Source: Candidatus Omnitrophota bacterium
GTDB taxonomy: Bacteria > Omnitrophota > Gorgyraeia > Zapsychrales > Zapsychraceae
DNA length: 55,258 nt
Direction of reading: 5' to 3'
NCBI GenBank assembly: GCA_016214285.1
Contig: JACROV010000041.1
Location: 1-55,258 of the forward strand
Shown: in pieces, positions 16,277 to 23,919 of the stretch
Layout: each line of letters begins with the position of its first letter
How positions within the stretch are numbered: position 1 is the stretch's first letter
Position numbers and translations under genes: made by a program
Notes under the pieces: model-generated
Told to the model about the DNA's origin: nothing
What the model saw: the letters and a program-made list of their open reading frames with translations, nothing else
Database searches by the model: none

Positions 16277-17434
16277 TTACCGTTCCTTGATCAGCCGACC
16301 GGCTTCTTCCCGCGCCCATTGGTCCGCGTCCAGAATCTGCGTAAAGGAAGGGCGGTCGATGACTTTATGTTTTTGGACGACTTTTTCCACTGTTCTGTAG
16401 ATCCCCGTAAAAGGCAGACAACGATTTAAAAAGGCGTCGACCGCCATTTCGTCAGCCGCGTTCAACGCTGCCGGAAGCGTTCCTCCCCGCCGGCCAACGT
16501 CAATGGCCAAGGCCAATGAGGGAAATTTTTTATAATTCGGCTTTTGGAACGTCAGCCTGCCCAGCCGCGTGAAGTCCACGCTTTTTAATCCCGTTTTCCA
16601 GCGCTGTGGGTACGTCAGCGCGTACTGGATCGGCAATCGCATATCCGTCACGCCAAGCTGCGCGACGATCGATCCATCCGTAAATTCGACCATCGAATGG
16701 ATGACGGCCTCCGGATGCACAACGACCTCGATATCATCAACATCAAGCCCGAACAAATGTTTAGCCTCGATCACTTCAAATCCTTTGTTCATCAAGCTTG
16801 CCGAATCGACCGTGATGCGTTTTCCCATCTTCCAGCGCGGGTGCTTAAGGATCTGAGTGACGGACAACGCATCGAAACGCGCCGGTGAAATGTTCAAAAG
16901 TGCTCCGCCCGAGGCCGTCAAATAGATCTTCTTGAGATGTTCCCGGTCCTCTCCCGCCAGGCACTGAAAAATGGCGCTTTGTTCACTGTCAATGGGCACG
17001 ATGGTCGCCTTATGCCGCCGGGCCTCGCGCATCAGGATATTCCCCGCCGATACGAGGGCTTCTTTGTTGGCCGGCGCGACCGTTTTCCCGGTACGCACCG
17101 CCGTCAAGAACGGCCGCAGTGCGGCGCTTCCATGCATCGCGACCACGATCACATCGACGGATCGCAAGCGGATGATCTCGTCAATATCCGCCTTGACGTT
17201 CAAGACTTTGGTGATCCTCGTATTTATATGCCGGCGAAGGTAATCAACCCCTGAGCCGTTAACGGCCGCGTGCGACGGGCGGAATTTACGTACTTGTTGT
17301 TCTAAAAGCCGGTAATTGTTGTATGCCGTCAATCCAACGACCTTAAAGCGATCCGCGAAGCGCTCAATGACCTTCAGGGCATTGATGCCGATGGACCCGG
17401 TTGAACCAAGAATAACGATATTCCTGCGCGTCAT
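16277..17434 (-). CDS. dxr: 1-deoxy-D-xylulose-5-phosphate reductoisomerase
   Basis: Dxr makes 2-C-methyl-D-erythritol 4-phosphate, the committed step of the MEP isoprenoid pathway that supplies undecaprenyl phosphate through UppS. The NADPH site is VILGSTGSIGINALKVI at the N-terminus. Substrate/metal residues are in VPIDSEQSAIFQCL and LTASGGALLN, followed by NKGFEVIEAKHLF. The 385-aa length is normal. It lies between cdsA and rseP, matching the order found in many bacteria. Confidence 0.96.
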   Translation of the reverse strand: MTRRNIVILGSTGSIGINALKVIERFADRFKVVGLTAYNNYRLLEQQVRKFRPSHAAVNGSGVDYLRRHINTRITKVLNVKADIDEIIRLRSVDVIVVAMHGSAALRPFLTAVRTGKTVAPANKEALVSAGNILMREARRHKATIVPIDSEQSAIFQCLAGEDREHLKKIYLTASGGALLNISPARFDALSVTQILKHPRWKMGKRITVDSASLMNKGFEVIEAKHLFGLDVDDIEVVVHPEAVIHSMVEFTDGSIVAQLGVTDMRLPIQYALTYPQRWKTGLKSVDFTRLGRLTFQKPNYKKFPSLALAIDVGRRGGTLPAALNAADEMAVDAFLNRCLPFTGIYRTVEKVVQKHKVIDRPSFTQILDADQWAREEAGRLIKER

Positions 17435-17438
17435 GTTG

Positions 17439-18260
17439 CTACGGGCGTATAACCACCGAACTTATATAGAAATAAAATACCGGCGCCGAGAATAAGATGC
17501 TGTCGATCGTATCAAGAACACCGCCCAGCCCGGGGAAAAGCTTCCCGGAATCCTTCACATTGCAATCCCGCTTGATAAGCGATTCGGACAGATCGCCCAG
17601 TTGTCCCATACCGCCAAAAAATATCCCCATTACGGCAATATGACCAGGTGAAAAACCGAATTGCGGCGGGATCAAACCACTGCCGAGAATGGCCGCCAAA
17701 GCACTGAACGCAAAACTGCCCAGGCTTCCCTCGATCGTTTTGTTGGGGCTGATGCGCGGCCACAGCGGATGTTTCCCGAATTTACTGCCGATCAATAACG
17801 CCCCCATGTCCCCGCATTTTGTCACCAACAGAATGAAGGCCAGCAACTTGACGCCATCGGTCCCGGGCAAGAAATACCTTATCCGGATCAGAAAGCTGAA
17901 CAGCCACGAAACGTACAGGATCCCGAACAGCGTCGTTGATATCCCGATGATCGCGTTGGTGTTGTCATTACGGATGAATTGCATGAGAAAGATCAGCAGT
18001 AAAAGAAGGACGATGAACAACAACTCCCATTTTCCGGTCGGTTCAAAACGCGTAAAGATAGAAAGCGGGATCAGCATGCCAATGATGATGCCGGTATAAC
18101 TGTAGATGGGAATCCCCTTCTTCTTGACCAGATAGAAGAATTCATACAGTCCCGCGAGTGTCAATCCCAGCAAAACGGTGATAAAAATCCACGCATTGAG
18201 GACCGCAGCAATTGTGACCAGGATCATGGTCGTTGAACTTATAAAGCGCGCTTTGTTCAT
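17439..18260 (-). CDS. cdsA: Phosphatidate cytidylyltransferase (CDP-diacylglycerol synthase)
   Basis: CdsA makes CDP-diacylglycerol from phosphatidate and CTP for all phospholipid synthesis. The 273-aa protein has about eight membrane segments. The C-terminal signature reads LSESLIKRDCNVKDSGKLFPG and then LGGVLDTIDS. In the classical signature the last part is PGHGGxLDRxDS; here His is Leu and Arg is Thr, a variation I associate with other PVC-type CdsA proteins. The start overlaps the uppS stop by one base (TGATG). Confidence 0.93.
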   Translation of the reverse strand: MNKARFISSTTMILVTIAAVLNAWIFITVLLGLTLAGLYEFFYLVKKKGIPIYSYTGIIIGMLIPLSIFTRFEPTGKWELLFIVLLLLLIFLMQFIRNDNTNAIIGISTTLFGILYVSWLFSFLIRIRYFLPGTDGVKLLAFILLVTKCGDMGALLIGSKFGKHPLWPRISPNKTIEGSLGSFAFSALAAILGSGLIPPQFGFSPGHIAVMGIFFGGMGQLGDLSESLIKRDCNVKDSGKLFPGLGGVLDTIDSILFSAPVFYFYISSVVIRP

Positions 18261-18994
18261 CAGGATCCTTCCCGTACCGTTCCGGCCAGATCGCCGTAAC
18301 GGCGTTCACGCTTCTGGTAATCCGCGATGGCCTTTTCGAATTCTTCTCTTGTAAAATCCGGCCAGAATTTGTCCGTAAAATACAGCTCCGAATAAGAAAG
18401 CTGCCACAAAAGGAAATTGCTGATCCTTTTTTCGCCGGATGTCCGGATAAGAAGGTCAGGATCAGGGAGGTCTTTGGTGTACAAGAATTGAGTGATGGTC
18501 TTTTCGTCGATATCAGCGATGACTAAAGACTTCTTTTCCACCGCCGCCGCGATTTTTTTGACCGCGTCGACGATCTCCTGGCGGGAACCGTAATTGAACG
18601 CCAAATTCACGATCAGCCCCGTATTATCCTTTGTCTCATGAATAGCCATTTGAAATGCTTTCAGGACCGATCCGGGAACACTTTCCTCCCGGCCGATCAC
18701 CTGGAATCGTACGTTATTCTCCTTCAACATTTTTATTTTCTTTTGCAGAACATTGGTCAACAGGCTCATCAATATCGAGATCTCGGATTCCGGACGCCGC
18801 CAATTTTCGGTCGAAAACGTAAATAGAGTCAGCACTTTGACCCCGATCTTTTGGGCCGCGGCAACGATCTCTTCCACGCGCCTGATCCCTTCCGTGTGGC
18901 CCTGCGTTCGAGTAAGATGCTGACGTTTCGCCCAGCGGCCGTTACCATCCATAATGATGGCAACATGCCGCGGGATATTAGATGTTTGTATCAT
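18260..18994 (-). CDS. uppS: Isoprenyl (undecaprenyl) diphosphate synthase
   Basis: UppS condenses isopentenyl diphosphate units into the C55 lipid carrier for peptidoglycan and LPS. HVAIIMDGNGRWAK near the N-terminus is the catalytic Asp region, FSTENWRRP the second conserved block, and DLLIRTSGEKRISNFLLWQ the C-terminal block. The start at ATG 18994 (MIQTSNIPRH) gives 244 aa, the usual length. The frame is open 40 codons further back, through a terminator-like GC hairpin and repeat DNA, which is unlikely to be coding. The ATG has no Shine-Dalgarno and lies two bases from an 8-T tract. Confidence 0.93.
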   Translation of the reverse strand: MIQTSNIPRHVAIIMDGNGRWAKRQHLTRTQGHTEGIRRVEEIVAAAQKIGVKVLTLFTFSTENWRRPESEISILMSLLTNVLQKKIKMLKENNVRFQVIGREESVPGSVLKAFQMAIHETKDNTGLIVNLAFNYGSRQEIVDAVKKIAAAVEKKSLVIADIDEKTITQFLYTKDLPDPDLLIRTSGEKRISNFLLWQLSYSELYFTDKFWPDFTREEFEKAIADYQKRERRYGDLAGTVREGS

Positions 18995-18996
18995 AT

Positions 18997-19024
18997 AAAA
19001 AAAAGGGGGGGCTTCTTGTCCCCC
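18997..19024 (-). terminator. Rho-independent terminator upstream of uppS
   Basis: On the minus strand GGGGG-(8-base loop)-CCCCC is followed by two more C and an uninterrupted run of eight T. This is the best intrinsic terminator in the window. It should end the transcript that includes the coiled-coil gene (stop at 19183). Oddly it lies directly before the uppS start codon, so uppS needs readthrough, a promoter overlapping the hairpin, or a different start. Confidence 0.7.
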
Positions 19025-19074
19025 GTCACAGTACGCTACAGTATTCGGCAAAGGCTTCGTTATTAAAGCATGTC

Positions 19075-19182
19075 GCTGGCTTGCTTCGACTTTGCTCAGC
19101 ATCCTTCGAAGCATCCTGAGCTTGTCGGAAGGACACCACTCGCCCTGAGCAAGGCCCGCCTTAGGCGGGCCGCGTCGAAGGG
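19075..19182. repeat. REP-like palindromic cluster between the coiled-coil gene and uppS
   Basis: The segment is built from the same words as the other elements (CTTCGACTTTGCTCAG, CATCCTGAGC, CGCCCTGAGC, GTCGAAGGGC). It includes a strong palindrome GGCCCGCC-TTA-GGCGGGCC around 19154-19172. No gene is supported; the open frame that crosses it toward uppS shows no family similarity. Confidence 0.7.
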
Positions 19183-19575
19183 CTAGGTGGCGCCGGCGGC
19201 AGTTGTTACATCGGACCTGGAATTACTCTGGCCCATCGGGATTGGAACCTGTTCCAGCTGTTGAATGCGCTGCTGCAGTGATTTCTGAAGGGTCGCGCCC
19301 TCTGCGACCCGCTCCTGCAATTGCGCATTCAAGGACTGTGTTTGTTCCAGCAATTTTTCCGCACTCCTGACTTTCGCCTGCGCGCGTTCCAGCTCATTTT
19401 CCAAATTACGGATCTGCGAGATGGTTTTTTCGAGACTTTCCTCGGCCGTTAAACGCGTGTACCGTTCGCTTTCCAGGACTTTTCTGGCCTGAAGGACATT
19501 CTGGTTAAAATGAATGGCCAAACCAAAACAAAACACCACCAATGCGACCGCCAAGACAATAGCAACGACTTTCAT
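19183..19575 (-). CDS. Membrane-anchored coiled-coil protein, unknown role
   Basis: A 130-aa protein. Residues about 3-22 (VVAIVLAVALVVFCFGLAIHF) form one membrane helix or uncleaved signal anchor. From about residue 28 to 105 there is a long Glu/Lys/Gln-rich heptad pattern (LEKTISQIRNLENELERAQ and similar), so an extended coiled coil should lie in the periplasm. The tail is Ser/Thr/Ala rich. I do not recognise a family. It follows the OmpA-like gene by 16 bases, so the two may act together at the envelope. Confidence 0.75.
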   Translation of the reverse strand: MKVVAIVLAVALVVFCFGLAIHFNQNVLQARKVLESERYTRLTAEESLEKTISQIRNLENELERAQAKVRSAEKLLEQTQSLNAQLQERVAEGATLQKSLQQRIQQLEQVPIPMGQSNSRSDVTTAAGAT

Positions 19576-19591
19576 AACTTAGGCCTCCCGA

Positions 19592-20203
19592 TCAACGTCC
19601 TTCCGTCGTTCTATTAGGAAGAATAACGATCTCCACACGGCGGTTCTTTTGCCGCCCTTCACTCGTCGAGTTATCGGCAACCGGCCGGAATTCTCCGTAT
19701 CCCGTGGCGGACAAACGCCCGGGCAAAAGATTATGCGTTTGAGCCAAATAATGTAAAACACTCAGCGCCCGCGCGCTGGATAATTCCCAATTCGTTTTCC
19801 ATCCGGAACGCTGGATCGGGACATCATCCGTATGCCCCTCAATGCCAACGGATAGATCTTTGACGGTCGTATTCAGAACATCCGCGATCTTATCCAGTTT
19901 TTCAAAAGAACTTTGCCGTAATTCAGCTTTTCCTGAACCGAACAAAACCTCGGCCACAAAGGTGATGACCAGCCCGCGGTCCATCATTTTCACGCTGACT
20001 TCCCGATCGCTGATCTCTTTGCTAAGCCGCGCTTCAAGTTCCGCCTTGGCTTGTTCAAGGCTGTTCAAACGGCCTTTAAGCTTAGCGATCTCTTCAACAT
20101 CCGAGCGTCTACCTTTTTGGAATACGATCGTGCAGCCGTTAACAGCGAAGACTAAGGCAAGGGTCGCGAATAGCGTGAAAAAATTTGAAGAAATCCGATA
20201 CAT
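19592..20203 (-). CDS. OmpA/MotB-domain lipoprotein
   Basis: A 203-aa protein with a lipoprotein signal ending LVFAVNGC (lipobox Cys near residue 24). A short coiled coil (about 35-66, LKGRLNSLEQAKAELEARL) leads into an OmpA-like peptidoglycan-binding domain: VLFGSGKAEL, GIEGHTDDVPI, WELSSARALSVLHYL, and the final ATGYGEFRPVA with NRRVEI. The NxxLSxxRA and NRRVE patterns are typical. It probably tethers the outer membrane to peptidoglycan. The start has GGAGG five bases upstream and a possible promoter in the preceding gap. Confidence 0.88.
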   Translation of the reverse strand: MYRISSNFFTLFATLALVFAVNGCTIVFQKGRRSDVEEIAKLKGRLNSLEQAKAELEARLSKEISDREVSVKMMDRGLVITFVAEVLFGSGKAELRQSSFEKLDKIADVLNTTVKDLSVGIEGHTDDVPIQRSGWKTNWELSSARALSVLHYLAQTHNLLPGRLSATGYGEFRPVADNSTSEGRQKNRRVEIVILPNRTTEGR

Positions 20204-20244
20204 CCAATCCTCCCGGATATTGTTAGCCCCACCGTAACATAGGC

Positions 20245-20273
20245 ATAATTCAAAATCAAGCTCTTTATGACAA
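20245..20273 (-). promoter_or_regulatory. Possible sigma-70 promoter for the OmpA-like gene
   Basis: On the minus strand TTGTCA (20268-20273) and AATTAT (20245-20250) are 17 bases apart, in the 96-base gap after purA. The -35 has one mismatch and the -10 has two. A transcript would start about 35 bases before the ATG. Confidence 0.35.
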
Positions 20274-20299
20274 CTTAAGCTCCTGCAACAAGATACGGC

Positions 20300-21571
20300 C
20301 TAACGGACAATAATTTCCGAGCGCTTTGTTCCAATGGAAATATATCTAACACCGACTTTCAGGAGCTTCTCAAGGCGCTCAATGTATTTGCGCGCGTTGG
20401 CAGGCAGTTGGCCGTAGGTACGCGCCCCGCTGATGTCCGTTTTCCAGCCGTCCAATTCCTCGTAGACAGGCTGAACATTGCTCAAAACCTCAAAATCCAT
20501 GGGAAAATTCTTGCAGATCTTCCCTTTATATTTGTATCCGGTGCATATTCGGATCTTATCAAGATCACCCAGGACATCCAGTTTCATGATGGCAAGTTCA
20601 TGGACATTGTTGATTATGACCGAATAGCGCACCAGCACACTGTCAAACCAGCCACAGCGTCTGGGCCGTCCGGTCGTGGAGCCAAACTCGTTACCTTTGG
20701 CGCGTATTTCATTTTTCAAACTGGAGGCGAATTCTGTCGGGAACGGCCCCTCCCCCACACGCGTCGTGTAGGCCTTGACGCAGGCGATGGTTTTATCGAT
20801 TCGCGTGGGAGCGACGCCGCTTCCCGTGCACAAGCCGCCGACTATGGAATTGGAGGACGTGACAAATGGATACGTGCCAAAATCAATATCCAGGAACGTC
20901 CCCTGCGCGCCTTCGAAAAGAACGGATTTTTTGTGATCCAGCGCATCATTTAAGTAAAGCGCGGCATCGCAGACGTAAGGGCTAAGTTTTTTCCCGTACT
21001 CCAGATACTCCTCGTAGATACCCCGGAATGAAAATCCCCTGGTGTTAAAAACTTTTTGGAAAATTTCGTTCTTTTCCCGGAGATTATCCTCCAGCTTGGA
21101 CTTAAGAACTCGCTGGTTCAAGAGATCAATGATACGGATCCCGCAGCGGCTGACCTTATCCGCGTAGCACGGGCCGATGCCGCGCCCCGTGGTCCCGATC
21201 TTGTTTTTTCGTTTCGATTCGCGCAGGCCGTCCAATATCCGGTGATACGGCATCACGACGTGGGCGTGCCCGGAGATCTTTAAGCGCTGGGCCCCCACTT
21301 TGATCCCGCGGCGCGCGAGATCATCGATCTCTTTTAAAAGAGCTTTCGGATCGACCACCACCCCGTTTCCGATCACACATACCTTTCCCTTGTGCAAAAT
21401 GGCGGAGGGCAGCAAGTGAAAAACATATTCCTGCTCACCGACGACAACCGTGTGCCCGGCGTTATTCCCGCCCTGGTAACGTACGGTGATATCACTGTGT
21501 TCGGAAAGGATGTCGATCAACTTTCCCTTTCCCTCATCCCCCCATTGCGAACCCACGACGACAATGTTCAT
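20300..21571 (-). CDS. purA: Adenylosuccinate synthetase
   Basis: PurA joins IMP and aspartate using GTP, the first step to AMP. The N-terminal GSQWGDEGKGK is the phosphate-binding loop with the catalytic Asp, followed by VRYQGGNNAGHTV with the catalytic His. GTTGRGIGPCYADK, FEGAQGTFLDIDFGTYP and the C-terminal GTKRSEII complete the family pattern over 423 aa. It is nine bases after a DsbD-like membrane gene. Other purine genes are not in the window. Confidence 0.97.
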   Translation of the reverse strand: MNIVVVGSQWGDEGKGKLIDILSEHSDITVRYQGGNNAGHTVVVGEQEYVFHLLPSAILHKGKVCVIGNGVVVDPKALLKEIDDLARRGIKVGAQRLKISGHAHVVMPYHRILDGLRESKRKNKIGTTGRGIGPCYADKVSRCGIRIIDLLNQRVLKSKLEDNLREKNEIFQKVFNTRGFSFRGIYEEYLEYGKKLSPYVCDAALYLNDALDHKKSVLFEGAQGTFLDIDFGTYPFVTSSNSIVGGLCTGSGVAPTRIDKTIACVKAYTTRVGEGPFPTEFASSLKNEIRAKGNEFGSTTGRPRRCGWFDSVLVRYSVIINNVHELAIMKLDVLGDLDKIRICTGYKYKGKICKNFPMDFEVLSNVQPVYEELDGWKTDISGARTYGQLPANARKYIERLEKLLKVGVRYISIGTKRSEIIVR

Positions 21572-21580
21572 AAGGCACCT

Positions 21581-22300
21581 TTACGTTGCGATGAATAGAT
21601 AAATCAGCCCCATGCCAACAGCGATAAAAATGGCGGAACTGCTGATCCGCACCCATGAAATAACGTTGAGCAAATCATTGCGCAACTTCGCGCAGTGCCT
21701 GAGATAAAATATCATCCCCCATACTGCCGCTAACAAAAGCGTAAAAGCCAAACTGTACAAGACAAAAAATAAAGTGGCCAACAAAACATTGCGACGGGTA
21801 GACAGCAAATAATAAAATATGTAAATATTCTGATTTCTGGGCCACAATGAAACAATCAATACGGTCGCCACACCCAATATAACAGAGAAAAAAATAATGC
21901 CAACCTTTTTCTCCGCCGTTTCCTCCCGAAGGGAGCCTGCCGGCCGGCCTTCCCGCAAAAATAACGGCAGCCATTGCTTCGCTGATTGCGTTTTGTCCAG
22001 CCGCCAATGTTGAAACAGCAAATATCCGATAGTCAGCAGGAATACGGCCACACCCAGCGAAAGAAAATGGATGATACGGTTGACCGCAGGATGTTCCAGC
22101 CAGAGTCCCCACGTCAGAAAAAATGTCAACAAAAAAACGGTGCCTGCCGTGAACTTGCCGGCGAGAGCGATGTGCCGCGGTGTATCCCCGACAAGTGCCA
22201 GAAAAGTCAAAAAACAAAGAACCATCGACAGCGTGTAAGGATTACCACTGTCCTGGATCCCCAAGGTGATCGCCGAGACCATATAATCCATGAAGGTCAT
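21581..22300 (-). CDS. Polytopic membrane protein, weakly DsbD/CcdA-like
   Basis: A 239-aa protein with about six hydrophobic segments (near 8-38, 48-67, 76-96, 130-155, 170-196, 215-237). The opening GIQDSGNPYTLSMVLCFLTFLALVG resembles the first helix of CcdA/DsbD-type proteins, which have Gly/Pro and small residues there, but the paired redox cysteines of that family are not present. So electron transfer is not supported. The loop around residues 112-124 (REGRPAGSLREE) is encoded by a palindromic repeat shared with 33557-33575. The gene lies between serA and purA. Confidence 0.6.
   Translation of the reverse strand: MTFMDYMVSAITLGIQDSGNPYTLSMVLCFLTFLALVGDTPRHIALAGKFTAGTVFLLTFFLTWGLWLEHPAVNRIIHFLSLGVAVFLLTIGYLLFQHWRLDKTQSAKQWLPLFLREGRPAGSLREETAEKKVGIIFFSVILGVATVLIVSLWPRNQNIYIFYYLLSTRRNVLLATLFFVLYSLAFTLLLAAVWGMIFYLRHCAKLRNDLLNVISWVRISSSAIFIAVGMGLIYLFIAT
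21922..21958. repeat. Palindromic repeat inside a membrane-protein gene
   Basis: On the minus strand the 19-mer GCAGGCTCCCTTCGGGAGG (21922-21940) is identical to 33557-33575. It contains the hairpin CTCCC-TTC-GGGAG and is joined to a GGCCGGCC palindrome. It is translated in frame as a cytoplasmic or periplasmic loop of the membrane protein. Confidence 0.75.
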
Positions 22301-22308
22301 ATCAGCCT

Positions 22309-23895
22309 TTAGACTTTCAGCAGTTTCACGTACAAGACATCTTTGGTGCTGCCCAGCCGTTCGATCGTTTTTTCCGGAACGTTGCTGTCCACGTTAACGG
22401 CGCTGATCGCCAGTCCACCGGGAGCTTCGCGCCCCAGCGTGATCCCTGCGATGTTGATCTTGGCCTCGGCCAGCAATGTCCCGATCGCGCCGACCAATCC
22501 GGGTTTATCATTGTTCTGAATGAACAAGATATATCCATCAGGGACTGCCTCCATATAAACATTGTTGATCTTGACGATACGCGGTTTTTGGTTGGCCGAC
22601 AATGTCCCCTGGATCGCGAAAGGTTCTTTATCCGTCTTGACTTCCACGCGGATGGCGTTAACAAACTCTTCTTCCATGGTCGAAACAACTTCATGGACCC
22701 TGATCGCCCGCTCCTTGGCGATCTCCAGGGCATTGATGAAATTGACGGTTTCCCCCAGGATCGGCGTTAAAAGGCCGTTGACCAAAGATAATGTGACCGG
22801 GGCCACCTTATATTTGCTCACCACCCCGCTGTAGGTGATCTTCACGGCGCTGATGCGCCCGGTGATCAGTTGTCCGGAAAATTTTCCCATCCGGTACGCG
22901 AGGTTGATATACGGCTCCAAAGTCTTGTACGCTTCCGCGTCGACCGTCGGGAAATTGGCCGCGTTCATGATGCCCTTGCCCAGGAGAGCGTTGCGGATCG
23001 TTTCGGCGATCTCAATGGCGACGTTGATCTGCGCTTCGGATGTCGAAGCTCCCAAATGAGGCGTCATGATGCAATTATCGAATTTTAACAATGGGGAATC
23101 CGCGGGAAGCGGCTCTTCATCAAAAACATCCAGCGCGGCACCGGCGATCCTTTTTTCCGCCAGCGCCTTGGCGAGCGCGGCTTCATCCACGATCCCGCCG
23201 CGGGCGCAGTTGATCAAACGAGCCGTTTTTTTCATTGATTGAAATTCCGCCTCTCCGATCAAATTTTTTGTTTCCGCGCTTTTGGGAATATGAATGGTGA
23301 TATAATCGGATCCCCTGATCAACGCTTTAAGGTCGACCATGTGCACGCCAAGCGTGGCACCGACTTCCAGCGAGATGTAGGGGTCGAAAACAATGACCGG
23401 CATGCTGAAAGCTTTGGCGTAACGCGCCACTGTCGAGCCGATCCGGCCGAAACCGATGATCCCCAGCGTTTTTCCGTGAAGCTCAACGCCGCTGAATTTG
23501 GAGCGTTCCCACTTCCCCGCCTTGACCGAGGCGCAGGCTTGCGGGATGTTACGGGACAAGGCGAGGATCATGCTCATCGTGTGTTCCGCCGTCGAAGTGG
23601 TATTTCCAGCCGGGGTGTTTATGGCCACAATTCCTTTTTGGGTCGCGGCCTTTAAATCCACATTATCCAACCCCACCCCCGCGCGGCCGATGAACTTCAA
23701 GCGCGCGGCCGCCCGGATGATATCCTCCGTGACTTTCGTGCTGCTGCGCACGATCAAGGCGTCGTAATCCTTGATGATCGCCTTTAATTGTTCCGGCTTC
23801 AGGTCGATCTTATAGTCGACCTGAAATTCCTTGACGGCCTGTAATATTTTCAAACCTTCGTCGGCAAGTTGGTCGCTGACAAGTATTCTGCTCAT
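22309..23895 (-). CDS. serA: D-3-phosphoglycerate dehydrogenase
   Basis: SerA oxidises 3-phosphoglycerate, the first step of serine synthesis. At 528 aa it is the long type: substrate and NAD domains (GRAGVGLDNVDL near 76, GFGRIGSTVARYAKAF near 148, catalytic region ARGGIVDEAAL and the His in MTPHLGASTSEAQ), then an ASB-type domain and a C-terminal ACT domain (VGAIGTLLAEAKINIAGITLGRE) that may give serine feedback. AGGAG lies five bases before the ATG. The upstream neighbour is a class V aminotransferase that probably does the next step. Confidence 0.96.
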   Translation of the reverse strand: MSRILVSDQLADEGLKILQAVKEFQVDYKIDLKPEQLKAIIKDYDALIVRSSTKVTEDIIRAAARLKFIGRAGVGLDNVDLKAATQKGIVAINTPAGNTTSTAEHTMSMILALSRNIPQACASVKAGKWERSKFSGVELHGKTLGIIGFGRIGSTVARYAKAFSMPVIVFDPYISLEVGATLGVHMVDLKALIRGSDYITIHIPKSAETKNLIGEAEFQSMKKTARLINCARGGIVDEAALAKALAEKRIAGAALDVFDEEPLPADSPLLKFDNCIMTPHLGASTSEAQINVAIEIAETIRNALLGKGIMNAANFPTVDAEAYKTLEPYINLAYRMGKFSGQLITGRISAVKITYSGVVSKYKVAPVTLSLVNGLLTPILGETVNFINALEIAKERAIRVHEVVSTMEEEFVNAIRVEVKTDKEPFAIQGTLSANQKPRIVKINNVYMEAVPDGYILFIQNNDKPGLVGAIGTLLAEAKINIAGITLGREAPGGLAISAVNVDSNVPEKTIERLGSTKDVLYVKLLKV

Positions 23896-23919
23896 TACGA
23901 CTCCTCTCGATCTTACGTC

